NCBI RefSeq assembly: GCF_905397435.1
Contig: NZ_CAJPVI010000030.1
Span: 1-64,000, forward strand
Length of the DNA stretch: 64,000 bases
Direction: 5' to 3'
Source of the DNA: Cupriavidus numazuensis
GTDB lineage: Bacteria > Pseudomonadota > Gammaproteobacteria > Burkholderiales > Burkholderiaceae
Numbering within the stretch: position 1 is the stretch's first letter; each line of letters begins with the position of its first letter. The notes below the pieces were generated by a model. That model was not told the origin of the DNA. It worked only from the letters and a program-made list of their open reading frames with translations, and searched no databases. Of the stretch, positions 9,502-18,216 are shown one piece after another. The position numbers and the translations under genes were made by a program.

Positions 9502-11093
9502 GATGAGCTCTTTTCCTCCGACATTAGCCTCAGCGCCAGGTCCTTCAATACATTCTTTCGGACTTTTCCTCCGTTTGCGCTTTCCGTGATAGGGAAGGAG
9601 TCGACCTCAAATATCCGGATAGGCGTCTTGTATGTTGCTAGCCTGCCGCGGCACAGAGCGATCATCGAAGCCTCATCGTGCGCATACCCTGACTTACCTA
9701 TGACAAATGCGACAGGACGGACACTTCCCGCGGTATCAACGGCAACGACTTGACAGGCGGCTATATGACCCAGCCCTAGTACAGTCTCCTCAATTTCTAG
9801 GGGGTTTACGAGATAGCCGCCGATTCGGAGGATGTCTCCAATGCGTGAGAGAAGGGTTACTCCGCCATCCGGCATCAGGTAGCCCAGGTCACCTGTGCGA
9901 AGAAACCCGTCCCGGTGAAAGGCTTTGGAAGTTGCCTCAGGATCATTGAGGTACCCAACAGTGAGATTCGGCGAGTAAATCTCGATTTCGCCTGCCTCCC
10001 CCGCGGCTACAAGCTCGCCGCTCTCGAGCGATCGGATGCGAACTTTGCCAAGAGGAGAGGTGGGCCGTCCCCCCGACATTGCGCGTCGATCCAACGGCTC
10101 GGCTGCAGGCTGGGACGCAAACAGCGCCATCGATTCGCTCAGCCCATAGCAGCCACGTAGAAAGATCCCTCTCTCCGCCGCTTTTGCCGGGAGGCTCGCC
10201 GAAAGGGCGGGAGTAAAGTTTGCGTGTCCATACAGCTTGAGGTCAGGGAATCTTGTGTCGTTCCCTGCGGCATCCAAGAGCTTGTCCAACATGTCGTCGG
10301 TACCAAACATATGGGTTACCCGATGCTGCTGCAGCAATTGTGCCGCCTCTCGTGGGTCGAACTGTTCTTGGACGATAAGAGTCGCATGGGCCGACAGCGC
10401 AGCCTGGGCGATAGTGAAACCGAATGCGCCACCAAAGGGCACAGAAAGCAGGAGGCGCGAGTCGGGCCCGATTTCGAACGCTGCGTCGACATCCCGGGCA
10501 TGACGACTAACACTTTGTTGCAGGTGGCAAATGAGTTTAGGCTTACTGGTCGTTCCCGAGGACGCGAAAACAACAAAGGGATCCTGTGCTTGCCCCACCT
10601 CTGTCGTCTCGGGATTCACTGATGCTCGGCTCATCAATGTGGCCAGGGTGCGCGATTGCGCGCCAGGAGCTAGTTCTTGACTTTCACTCCCGAGCGATAT
10701 CGCGACTTTCATCGACTGCAATGCGAGCGGGTCGAGCTTCAGAAGGCAGTCCTCGTGATTGATGCCGCGATACGTTGGCACATAGAACAGCGCCTCCGCA
10801 TGGCTGCGGGACAGAAAGTCCTCAAGCTCTCGTGGCCCGTAACGCATGTTGAGAGGAAGGATACGAACTCCGATCTTGGCACACGCATAAGCGATCGAGA
10901 GCCACTCGGGTACATTCGGAATCCACAGAGCCGCGGTATCGCCCCGTCGGATTCCCGCGTTACGCAGCCCTTCAGCAATCGCTAGCGCCTGGGTTCTCAG
11001 TTCTCCATAAGTGACACTGGTCGCTCCAACAATGACGCAGGTGGAGTCGACGGGTGCAGTGTCCAAGGTGTGGAATAAGGTATCTTCAATCAT
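9498..11093 (-). CDS. AMP-forming acyl-CoA synthetase/ligase
   Basis: A 531-residue adenylate-forming enzyme. The ATP loop FASSGTTSKPK is an unusual form of the family signature, with Ser before Lys-Pro. The second motif is CYGLSE, the hinge TGDLGYLMPDGG is present, and the catalytic Lys lies in NGGKVRKN near the end. The length suits aryl- and medium-chain acyl-CoA ligases. It would activate the pathway acid with ATP and CoA. It overlaps the acyl-CoA dehydrogenase by four bases. The ribosome site before ATG 11093 is poor. The variant P-loop and substrate pocket do not tell whether the acid is aromatic, cyclic or aliphatic. Confidence 0.92.
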   Translation of the reverse strand: MIEDTLFHTLDTAPVDSTCVIVGATSVTYGELRTQALAIAEGLRNAGIRRGDTAALWIPNVPEWLSIAYACAKIGVRILPLNMRYGPRELEDFLSRSHAEALFYVPTYRGINHEDCLLKLDPLALQSMKVAISLGSESQELAPGAQSRTLATLMSRASVNPETTEVGQAQDPFVVFASSGTTSKPKLICHLQQSVSRHARDVDAAFEIGPDSRLLLSVPFGGAFGFTIAQAALSAHATLIVQEQFDPREAAQLLQQHRVTHMFGTDDMLDKLLDAAGNDTRFPDLKLYGHANFTPALSASLPAKAAERGIFLRGCYGLSESMALFASQPAAEPLDRRAMSGGRPTSPLGKVRIRSLESGELVAAGEAGEIEIYSPNLTVGYLNDPEATSKAFHRDGFLRTGDLGYLMPDGGVTLLSRIGDILRIGGYLVNPLEIEETVLGLGHIAACQVVAVDTAGSVRPVAFVIGKSGYAHDEASMIALCRGRLATYKTPIRIFEVDSFPITESANGGKVRKNVLKDLALRLMSEEKSSS

Positions 11094-11139
11094 CTCGGAT
11101 TATTACTCGCTAAGTACTGAATGGCCTTCTATCTTCGGA

Positions 11140-11325
11140 TCAAATTAAGGGCTGAATTGCTGGAGCCTCAGAATCAAGTCTCCGACAACGGGCTGCCGCA
11201 TTTTCTGCGGCGAGATAACTCCGAATCGCTGTTTTGACGTCCAGAGACATGTCGGGATCCAGACCATCGTCCATGCGAACCATCTGCGTGGCGAACCAAG
11301 CCTGGATGCTGAGGCGATTTTTCAT
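11140..11325 (-). CDS. Small hypothetical protein, 61 residues
   Basis: A 61-codon frame that starts six bases after the stop of the binding-protein gene and ends 47 bases before the ligase start, on the same strand. The translation (MKNRLSIQAWFATQMVR onward) has mixed, plausible codon use and no membrane segment or known motif. No good ribosome site is visible, so it would depend on coupling to the upstream gene. It may be a true small operon member or chance. I do not recognise it. Confidence 0.35.
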   Translation of the reverse strand: MKNRLSIQAWFATQMVRMDDGLDPDMSLDVKTAIRSYLAAENAAARCRRLDSEAPAIQPLI

Positions 11326-11331
11326 GGTCGC

Positions 11332-12642
11332 TCAGGACTTCTTGAGCAGCGGGCAGCTTCCTTCGCCCATCGGCCTGAACGCAGCGTCGCCGGGCACCGT
11401 GCTGACCAGCGAATAGTAGTCCCACGGATACTTCGATTCTGCCGGTGACTTGACCTTGAAGACGTACATGTCATGAACCATGCGACCATCCTCACGAATT
11501 CGCCCATTTTTAGCAAAGAAGTCATTGATAGGCAGCGCTCGCATCTGCCTCATTACCACTGTGGTCTCATCGGTACGTGCGGCTTCAATAGACTTGAGAT
11601 AGTGCGTGACAGATGAGTAGACGCCGGCTTGGCTCATGTTAGGCATCTGCTTCATCCGCTCGAAGTAGCGGCGAGACCATGCACGCGTCTCCGCCGTGAG
11701 GTCCCAATAGAATCCCTCAGAAAGAATCATCCCCTGGCTTGCAGCCAAGCCGAGCGCGTTGACGTCGTTGATATACAAAAGCGTAGCCGCCAGTGTCTGA
11801 CTGTTCTTGCCGGTGCCAACTCCGAAGCTCCGTGCAGCCTTGATGGCATTGATCGTGTCGCCGCCGGCATTCGCAAGACCAATCACACTGGCTTTGCTCG
11901 TCTGCGCTTGAAGAATGAAGGATGAGAAATCCGGCGCATTCAACGGGTGCCTCACCGACCCTAAGACCTTCCCGCCTCCGCGTTGAACGGCACTAGCGGC
12001 ATTCTTCTCCAGGTCATAACCACCTGAGTAGTCAACCGTGAGGAAGTACCAATCCTTCTTTCCGGATGCGACAAGGGTGCGCGCGACTGTGTTGGCTAGT
12101 GCATAGGAATCGTAGGCATAGTGAACCGAGACGGTAGAACACAAATCGGTTGTAAAGCGCTCAGTTGCCGGGCCGTTGAGAACTAAGATTCGCTGTTTTT
12201 CCTTCGCAATCTGGAGTACCGCAAGTGATGAAGAGGAACCGGTGACGTCGTGGATTGCGTCGACTTTTTCATTGTCGAACCATTGCCTCGCCTTGGCCGA
12301 AGCGTTGTCGGCCTTGTTTTGGTGATCATAGACAAGGAGTTCGACTTTTTTTCCGAGCACTTGCCCGCCGAAGTCTTCGATAGCCATCTGGGCTGCCGTC
12401 GCCGAGCCGCGGCCTGAGATGTCGGCGTACACACCGCTCATGTCAAGCAGCAATCCGATGCGGACAACGTCATCCGAAATTGCAACTGGGGCGGAGGCAC
12501 TGACTGTGCCTTGGGCAAACGCCGAGAAGCCGAGGACAGTCAGGGCTGTGCCAAGTAGGTTGCGTAGTGGGCGACCGATATTTGGCAAGACGCTTTGTTG
12601 TGCTCCATTGAACACTTTGTAATTGGGCCGATCCTTCTTCAT
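11332..12642 (-). CDS. Branched-chain amino acid-type ABC transporter substrate-binding protein
   Basis: A 436-residue type I periplasmic binding protein of the Leu/Ile/Val (Peripla_BP_6) class. It has a long basic leader with hydrophobic stretch LLGTALTVLGFSAFA, then IGLLLDMSGVYADISGRGS, the usual ligand-binding start. In catabolic clusters such proteins often bind aromatic or short-chain acids. No permease or ATPase subunits are encoded in the window, so the transporter partner is elsewhere or missing. A perfect AAGGAGAC site stands before the ATG. It is the first gene of the minus-strand operon that continues with the ligase and acyl-CoA dehydrogenase. Confidence 0.9.
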   Translation of the reverse strand: MKKDRPNYKVFNGAQQSVLPNIGRPLRNLLGTALTVLGFSAFAQGTVSASAPVAISDDVVRIGLLLDMSGVYADISGRGSATAAQMAIEDFGGQVLGKKVELLVYDHQNKADNASAKARQWFDNEKVDAIHDVTGSSSSLAVLQIAKEKQRILVLNGPATERFTTDLCSTVSVHYAYDSYALANTVARTLVASGKKDWYFLTVDYSGGYDLEKNAASAVQRGGGKVLGSVRHPLNAPDFSSFILQAQTSKASVIGLANAGGDTINAIKAARSFGVGTGKNSQTLAATLLYINDVNALGLAASQGMILSEGFYWDLTAETRAWSRRYFERMKQMPNMSQAGVYSSVTHYLKSIEAARTDETTVVMRQMRALPINDFFAKNGRIREDGRMVHDMYVFKVKSPAESKYPWDYYSLVSTVPGDAAFRPMGEGSCPLLKKS

Positions 12643-12901
12643 GGCTGTCTCCTTGGTGGCCGCAATGAGTCGGACCTACCGTCTCATTTTCAGTGAGTAA
12701 AAGAACCGTTTATGAACTACACGCCATCCTTTTCGAATCTACCGTTTTATCCTAATACAGGTCTCACTCATGTGATAGGATCAAATCGCCAGATAATGGT
12801 TTGTACTGGTCGAAAAATGAGACAGACGACTCATAAAAAGCTTCCAGCCACAAGTGCAATATGGGTAACTTCAATGCAAAAAGTTTGAATAGGAGACAAG
12901 C
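12643..12901. promoter_or_regulatory. Divergent promoter region, binding-protein operon and hydrolase gene
   Basis: This 259-base AT-rich gap separates divergent genes. GTCTCATTTTC near 12680 and GAAAAATGAGAC near 12813 form an inverted repeat about 130 bases apart, and CTCACTCATGTGA lies between them. These are candidate regulator sites, perhaps for one of the IclR proteins. I cannot assign promoter boxes with confidence. Confidence 0.5.
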
Positions 12902-13645
12902 ATGCAGGAGCGAGTTGTAGACATCGAAACTTCAGACGGCGTCATGAACACCTACATCTATCATCCAGACCGACCGGGGCCGTTCCCCGTGGTCGTCATG
13001 TACATGGACTCGATCGGTGTGCGGGAAGAGTTGGCGGACATGTGCCGTAGGATTGCCACTGTCGGCTACTACGTCGTAATGCCGAATCTGTACTATCGAC
13101 GTTATCGGTCAGTGGATATCGATCCCACCCGCATCACGGATCCAGCGTATGACGAGAAATTTCGGATGCTATGGTCATTGATTGACGGGCTGACGAACTC
13201 GATGGTGACCCGGGACACGGAGTCGCTATTTGCTTTCCTCGACCGTGATCCGATTTCCCGACCAGGTGCACTTGCGATCATCGGATACTGCATGAGCGGG
13301 CCCTTCGTCTTTCGCTTGGCTGGCGCCTATCCCAACCGCGTCGCGGCTGCTGCTTCTATGTACGGGGTGCACCTTATTACCGACAAGCCAGATTCGCCTC
13401 ATCTACTCGCGGGAGATATCAAAGGGGAGATGTACTTCGCTTGTGCCGAGCACGATAAGTACATCAGTGCCACCGAAATCAATGCGGTGAAGGCGTTGCT
13501 AGCTGAAAACAAGGTACGAGGAGGCGTTGAAGTTTACTCGGAAGCAGAGCATGGATTTGCTTTTCCGGCTAGACGCGCCTATCGAAAGGCTTCCTGTGAG
13601 CGCCATTGGGAGCAGCTGTTCGATCTGTTCCAAAGGAATCTATAG
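12902..13645 (+). CDS. Dienelactone hydrolase family protein
   Basis: A 247-residue alpha/beta hydrolase of the dienelactone hydrolase family. The Cys-Asp-His triad is intact: Cys130 in IGYCMSG, Asp185 in AEHDKY and His217 in EHGFAFP. Known members open enol-lactones formed in chloro- and methyl-catechol breakdown, and others act on various esters and lactones. An AGGAGACA site precedes the ATG. It stands alone, divergent from the binding-protein operon and sharing its promoter region, so it may belong to the same regulon. No catechol dioxygenase is nearby, so a lactone in a ring-opening step is only an inference. Confidence 0.9.
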   Translation: MQERVVDIETSDGVMNTYIYHPDRPGPFPVVVMYMDSIGVREELADMCRRIATVGYYVVMPNLYYRRYRSVDIDPTRITDPAYDEKFRMLWSLIDGLTNSMVTRDTESLFAFLDRDPISRPGALAIIGYCMSGPFVFRLAGAYPNRVAAAASMYGVHLITDKPDSPHLLAGDIKGEMYFACAEHDKYISATEINAVKALLAENKVRGGVEVYSEAEHGFAFPARRAYRKASCERHWEQLFDLFQRNL

Positions 13646-13792
13646 AGGAGCAATCCGTGTTGATGATTCAGGGGCGGCAGACGGAGGTTCGTTACTGAAG
13701 CGCACAAGGTACCGAAGCGTATCTCATGACGTACCCAACGTCGCCGCACTGAATGGCGAGACTTGAAGCTCAGAGCGCTGCGCCGCCGCTTA

Positions 13793-14458
13793 TCAGCTGC
13801 TGACCAGGCTGTCTAACGGCTGGAATGCTTGCTGTATGGCGGCGCGTTCGCTCATTCGCCTGAACCAGGCTTGAATGTTGAGTCGTTCTGGTGGATTGGA
13901 CCAAGGCGTCACGCTGCCGACGGTCGCCATGAAGCCGTAGAGCAGGATGTCGGCCAACATCACATTGTTGCCGCAGATAAAGTCTCGCCCCGCGAGATCT
14001 CTATCGAGTTGGTCTAGTCCCTGCTCAGCGAGCTTGCGCATCGAGGCTTGAGCCTCGGGCATCAGCACCCGGTGACCACGATAGAAGGCGGCTGCATCGT
14101 CAGTGCCTCGCCACCAGGTGGTTATCGGCTCTGCAATCTCGAGGTCGACGCGCCGGGTCCACATCCGTGTTAGGGCTCGCTCTTCGGCTGTCTTCCCGAG
14201 TAGTGACCGGCCCCCCTTGGCTACCTCGTCAAGGTACTCACAGATGGCAGTGATTTCTGTTAGGACGCGGCCGTCATCGAGGCGCAATGCAGGTACCTCG
14301 CCGCGCGCGTTGATCTCATCCTTGTAAGTCTTGCCCCTGTTTTCGAGATTGGCAAGGTCGATAGTTTCTACATCCAAATTAAGGCCACCGCGCTCAAGGA
14401 CGAAAAGCCTAACGGTTACGGGATTGGGGCCGGGGGCGTTTGCGTCATAAAGAATCAT
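13793..14458 (-). CDS. Glutathione S-transferase family protein
   Basis: A 221-residue cytosolic-type glutathione transferase. The N-terminal thioredoxin-fold half runs to about residue 80 and includes the cis-Pro region GEVPALRLDDG and LTEITAICEYLDE for glutathione contact. The helical C-terminal half includes the N-capping region NNVMLADILLYGF. It would conjugate glutathione to electrophiles or act as an isomerase or reductase. It is convergent with the hydrolase gene and lies next to an IS630 element. A role in detoxifying a reactive pathway intermediate is plausible but unproved. Confidence 0.9.
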   Translation of the reverse strand: MILYDANAPGPNPVTVRLFVLERGGLNLDVETIDLANLENRGKTYKDEINARGEVPALRLDDGRVLTEITAICEYLDEVAKGGRSLLGKTAEERALTRMWTRRVDLEIAEPITTWWRGTDDAAAFYRGHRVLMPEAQASMRKLAEQGLDQLDRDLAGRDFICGNNVMLADILLYGFMATVGSVTPWSNPPERLNIQAWFRRMSERAAIQQAFQPLDSLVSS

Positions 14459-14632
14459 GGTTGTTCTCTGCTGGTTGTTGGCATCTGGGGATGCCGGATT
14501 GCACGGATGTATTTAAGGGGGCAGGGGATCAGACGAATTGCCAATCCGGATTGAGCATTTCCTTCAGCTGAGCGTGCCTACTAAGTGTTTTGAGTAAACC
14601 AATTTCACGAATGAAAGTCAGATGCCAGTCAC

Positions 14633-15666
14633 ATGAAGAACGAGCTGGCATCGCCGATGAAGTGCACCATCGAACTGAACGACGTGGAGAAACGAACCTT
14701 GGAAGAGCTTGCGCTGCGGCATCCGTATGAAGACTTCAGGGTCAGAGGACAAGGCTTGTTGCTGCTCGGTGCAGGTCAACGAGTGCACGAGATCGCGACG
14801 CAGTTGGATGTGAGCAAGAAGACTGTGTACAACTGGACGAACGCCTGGCGCGAGAAAGGGCTGTGCGGCTTGCTCAATGGTCATAAGGGAGGCCGCCCCC
14901 ATTCGCTCTGCGAAGACATGGTTGCCACGGCTGTGGCCGCGGCGCGAGCGCAGTCCATGACGCTCAAACAGATTGCGCAGTGCATCGAGGCCGCCAATGG
15001 CATGCCGTTGCCCTGCCGCCTTGAAACGTTGGCCGGGGAACTGAAACGGGCAGGCTTTTCGTACAAGCGCGGCCGATACTCGCTCAAAAAAAACGCGACG
15101 AACAGGAGTTTGCCGTGAAGGCTGCCACGCTCGAGAAATTGCAGCAAGCTGCTCGGGATGGTGCATGTCGTCTCGTCTATCTTGATGAGGCCGGATTTTC
15201 GGCCTCGCCGCCGGTGCAGCGTGGCTGGTCGCCAATTGGCCAACCTCACTGCACGGTTCCCCAACCGCATTGCAGGCGTTCAGTCTTGGGGGCATTGGAT
15301 TACGGAGCCAACCGGCTTGTCCACCAGACCAGCAAAGGCAGCATCAAGCGTCCCTTCGTTATTGAGTTCCTGGAAGAGATTGCTCAAAGTGCCACGCCCG
15401 GTCAGCTCACGGTCGTCGTGCTCGACAACGCGAAGATCCATCACGCCATCGAGCAGGATATCCTGGACCGCTGGCTCTTCGAGCATCGTATGGTTCTCTT
15501 TCATCTGCCGCCTTACAGCCCCGAACTCAACCTGATTGAAATCGTCTGGAAACATGCCAAGTACCACTGGCGACGCTTCGTCACATGGACCAAAGAAACC
15601 ATCGATACCGAGATCGAAAATCTCCTCTCCGGCTACGGCTCAAAGTTTGAAATCCGTTTCTCGTGA
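14633..15666 (+). CDS. IS630-family transposase, two frames joined by a -1 shift
   Basis: The first frame (14633-15118, 161 residues) carries the helix-turn-helix region, with LDVSKKTVYNWTNAW. The second frame, open from before 15085 and ending at 15666, holds the catalytic DDE domain: Asp in YLDEAGF, Asp in VVLDNAKIHH and Glu in YSPELNLIEIVW. A -1 shift in the A8 run at 15086-15093 joins them into one protein through KKRDEQEFAVK, which matches the usual IS630 linker. The second frame also has a GTG at 15115 but without a good ribosome site. Either programmed frameshifting or an inactivating mutation would explain the layout; the slippery motif favours the first. Confidence 0.88.
15086..15094 (+). 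promoter_or_regulatory. Probable -1 frameshift site, A-AAA-AAC
   Basis: Read in the first transposase frame, bases 15088-15094 spell the heptamer A AAA AAC, a classical -1 slippery sequence. A slip there moves ribosomes into the frame of the DDE domain. No strong downstream stem-loop was established by eye. Confidence 0.6.
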
Positions 15667-15670
15667 ATAC

Positions 15671-17092
15671 TTATTTCCAGCTGCCTCCAAGGGCGAGAAA
15701 TAGGTTAATCTGGTCCAGCGAGATCTGCGCGTCGGTGTCGGCTACCGCTGCCTCGGCTGAGGCTAGAGTGCGATCGGCATCCAGGCTGGTCAAATAGGGC
15801 ACGCGACCGCCGCGGTAAAGGGCACGATTTTGCGTAGCGGCGATGCGTGCTTCTTCGAGTGCGGCCCGCAACGCGGCCTGATGCTCGAGTCTCTGCGCAT
15901 AATTGTTTAGTGCGGTTTGGGTGTCGCGCAGCGCATTCAATACGGTCTGATCAAACTGCGCTAGAGCAGCATCGGCGCCTGCTTCAGTGGCACGCAAACG
16001 GGCCTGGGCACCGCGGGTGGGGAAAGTCCACGAGATCAGCGGGCCGAACGACCACTCTCGCGTTGGCGCCTTGCCGAAGTCGTCAAGCAGGCCGGCGGCT
16101 CCAACCGAGGCGCCCAACTTCACATCGGGATATAGTTCGGCGGTAGCCACGCCAATACGGGCGGTGGCGCCAGCGAGTCTGCGCTCGGCTGCGCGGACGT
16201 CGGGTCGTCGTTGCAAGAGGGCCATGCCATCGCCCAGCGGGATCGGTCGCCCAAGCACTGGCGCTTCCTCGCAATGATCGACGCCACTGGGAAGATCGCC
16301 CGGCGTATGTCCGAGCAGTGTCGACAGCGCATACTGCGCGTTCTTTTTGCGGGCGCGCAGCAGTGGCAGACGGGCCCTCAGCAGGTCTGCCTGGGCCTTA
16401 GCGCGGCTCAGGTCTGTAGGGGCGCCACGGCCCGTGCTGTGTAGGCGTTGCGTTAGATTCGCGACGCGCAGTTGCAGATCCAGCGAGCGCTGAGCAATAC
16501 TCAGCTCATGGGTTGCGTGGCAGTTGTCCATATAGGTGCGAGCGACTTCGGCAACTACCTGCATACGCGCCAGATCCAGCGCGGCCTCGCTTGCCTGGGT
16601 GTCGGCGAGAGCTGCTTCGGCGGAACGTCTAAACTTGCCAAACAGATCGACTTCGTAAGAGGCGCTAAGCGCTGCGTCGGCGAGATTGACTACCGGTAGC
16701 TTCTTGGATAATAGAAAAGTCTCGGCCGAGAGCTGCGCACGTTGCACGGCGGCTACGGCGTGATAGCCGAAGCCACCGGCATGTTTGGCTTGGTCATATA
16801 TGGCATTGGCTCGGCTCAAATTAGCATTGGCTGTGCGCAGGCCGGCGTTCGTGGCCAGCGCCTGGCCAATCAATTGGCTGAGCAATGGGTCGTCATAGAG
16901 CTTCCACCAGTCGTCTGGCACTGTATGACCTGCATCGACTCCTTTGGCCCCATCTGTGTCGACGAACGCTGCCTGGGCTTTTGGCAGGTTGATCAAGGCC
17001 TTGTCGGGTACGTGGTAGTCTGGACCGACGGTCATGCAGGCGGACAGCGAGCACATTGCCGCACCCAATGAGATTTTGCACAGCCGCTTCAA
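15671..17092 (-). CDS. NodT-family efflux outer-membrane lipoprotein
   Basis: A 473-residue TolC-like channel protein. The signal peptide ends in a lipobox (LSAC, Cys19), so the protein is lipid-anchored in the outer membrane, followed by the family start MTVGPDYHVP. The two repeated halves with long helices (GLRTANANLSRANA and later ALNNYAQRLEHQ) are visible. It would form the exit duct for the pump encoded upstream. Its start overlaps the HlyD-type gene by four bases. The stop codon TAA (15671-15673) is partly contributed by the adjacent insertion sequence, and the C-terminus FLALGGSWK looks complete. Confidence 0.93.
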   Translation of the reverse strand: MKRLCKISLGAAMCSLSACMTVGPDYHVPDKALINLPKAQAAFVDTDGAKGVDAGHTVPDDWWKLYDDPLLSQLIGQALATNAGLRTANANLSRANAIYDQAKHAGGFGYHAVAAVQRAQLSAETFLLSKKLPVVNLADAALSASYEVDLFGKFRRSAEAALADTQASEAALDLARMQVVAEVARTYMDNCHATHELSIAQRSLDLQLRVANLTQRLHSTGRGAPTDLSRAKAQADLLRARLPLLRARKKNAQYALSTLLGHTPGDLPSGVDHCEEAPVLGRPIPLGDGMALLQRRPDVRAAERRLAGATARIGVATAELYPDVKLGASVGAAGLLDDFGKAPTREWSFGPLISWTFPTRGAQARLRATEAGADAALAQFDQTVLNALRDTQTALNNYAQRLEHQAALRAALEEARIAATQNRALYRGGRVPYLTSLDADRTLASAEAAVADTDAQISLDQINLFLALGGSWK

Positions 17093-18006
17093 GGTTTGCT
17101 CCGAATCGGCTCGACATGGGTGTCACTCGCCACGGCTGCCGCCGTGGCGAGGATAATGACGCTAGCGGTGCGACCTGCAGTCAGTCGCATTTCCGGTGGA
17201 GGCTGATCGATCGCGATACGCACCGGGATGCGCTGAGCCAGCCGTATCCAGTTGAACGTCGGATTGATACTCGGTAGCAGGTTAGGACCGGAGGAACGGT
17301 CTCGGTCTTCAATAGCGGCTGCAATGCTGCGCACATGACCGTGTAGAACCTGCTCTTCGCCCATCACGTGGATGCGTACCGGCCGCCCCACTTGCACACT
17401 ACGTAGCTTGGTCTCCTCGAAATAGCTGTCAACATAGAACGAACCTGAGTCGACCACTGAGAGCACCGGCCTACCCGCCGTGACGTAATCGCCCACGCGC
17501 ACAGATCGGTCGTTGAGGAAGCCGTCGACTGGACTGTACACGGTAGTGCGTTCCAGGTTGAGCCGGGCAATGCCGACCGCCGACTCGGCGATGGTCAAGG
17601 CGGCCTGCGCCTGTTCCACCTTTGACTGGCCTTCCTCCACCACTTCCTGCGCTACCAGCTCCCGCAACTGGTGGTTACGCGCAGCCGCGCGGCGCAGCTG
17701 CACTAGGCTGGTACGACGTTCGAGCAACGTCGCCTCCGCCTGCTTCAGGGCTAACATATAGCGGGCCTGGTCGATCACGAACAGCGGCTGGCCGCGTCGC
17801 ACCAGTTGGTTGTCGTCGACTTTTACCTCAGTGATTGGACCCGTCACATCCGGCGCTACCTGCACCACATCCGCACGGATGCGCGCATCGCGGGTCCATG
17901 GGTCGTCGTAATAGTAGCTCCACAGATGCTTGAGCACGACAAGGGAGACCGCTACGGCAAGCAGGGTGAACACGATCGGTCCTTGCGACCTCAAGACATT
18001 CTTCAC
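17089..18006 (-). CDS. HlyD/EmrA-type periplasmic adaptor of the efflux pump
   Basis: A membrane fusion protein of about 305 residues. One N-terminal membrane helix (GPIVFTLLAVAVSLVVL) is followed by a biotinyl-lipoyl-like half (APDVTGPITEVKVDDNQLV), a short helical hairpin with QAEATL and a barrel domain (ERTTVYSPVDGFL). It would link the inner-membrane FUSC protein to the NodT duct. The start was set at GTG 18006, whose GTGA overlaps the stop of the DUF1656 gene. An in-frame ATG at 18087 lies deep in that gene and would add an unrelated 27-residue tail. Confidence 0.9.
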   Translation of the reverse strand: MKNVLRSQGPIVFTLLAVAVSLVVLKHLWSYYYDDPWTRDARIRADVVQVAPDVTGPITEVKVDDNQLVRRGQPLFVIDQARYMLALKQAEATLLERRTSLVQLRRAAARNHQLRELVAQEVVEEGQSKVEQAQAALTIAESAVGIARLNLERTTVYSPVDGFLNDRSVRVGDYVTAGRPVLSVVDSGSFYVDSYFEETKLRSVQVGRPVRIHVMGEEQVLHGHVRSIAAAIEDRDRSSGPNLLPSINPTFNWIRLAQRIPVRIAIDQPPPEMRLTAGRTASVIILATAAAVASDTHVEPIRSKP

Positions 18007-18212
18007 GATTGCATCCAATGCATAAGAGAAATGAGCATGCCGAGCACGGCAATGTACATGGCTAGGTTGAACAGCGCTGGGTGCCAAATCCAGCGATAAA
18101 GGCCGGTCCTGGTCAGCCAGGAGCGCAGTGCGCCTTTCAGGGCATAAGCCAGAAGCATGAGGCCGAGTAGGGTGGGAATGAAGACGCCGTAGAGATTAAA
18201 TTCGCCGTACAT
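18003..18212 (-). CDS. DUF1656 small inner-membrane protein of the efflux operon
   Basis: A 69-residue protein with two hydrophobic segments, FIPTLLGLMLLAYAL and ALFNLAMYIAVLGMLI, and the typical start MYGEFNLYGVF. Proteins of this family, such as AaeX, are nearly always encoded between the FUSC permease and the HlyD adaptor, as here. The exact role is unknown; it may help pump assembly. It begins four bases after the FUSC stop and overlaps the HlyD start. Confidence 0.92.
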   Translation of the reverse strand: MYGEFNLYGVFIPTLLGLMLLAYALKGALRSWLTRTGLYRWIWHPALFNLAMYIAVLGMLISLMHWMQS

Positions 18213-18216
18213 CTGC

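Larger units (their letters stand above)
14584..15671 (+). mobile_element. IS630-family insertion sequence (1088 bp), TA target
   Basis: The element is flanked by TA at 14582-14583 and TA at 15672-15673, the family's usual target duplication. The ends form an imperfect inverted repeat of about 28 bases; shared blocks are AGT.TT, AAAC and ATTTCA, read inward from 14584 and from 15671. It holds one transposase split by a frameshift. The right junction falls inside the stop codon of the outer-membrane efflux gene. Removing the element would restore TAG where TAA now stands, so that protein is unchanged. Confidence 0.88.

Noticed and set aside
14542..14553. Palindrome CAATCCGGATTG near the GST gene
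   Set aside because: Single copy in the window and no clear link to a regulator, so not listed as an operator.
14524..14568. Coding-like tail QLKEMLNPDWQFV on the minus strand next to the first IS
   Set aside because: Too short to assign. In the reconstructed empty site it is an alternate frame beyond the NodT stop, so it may be chance.
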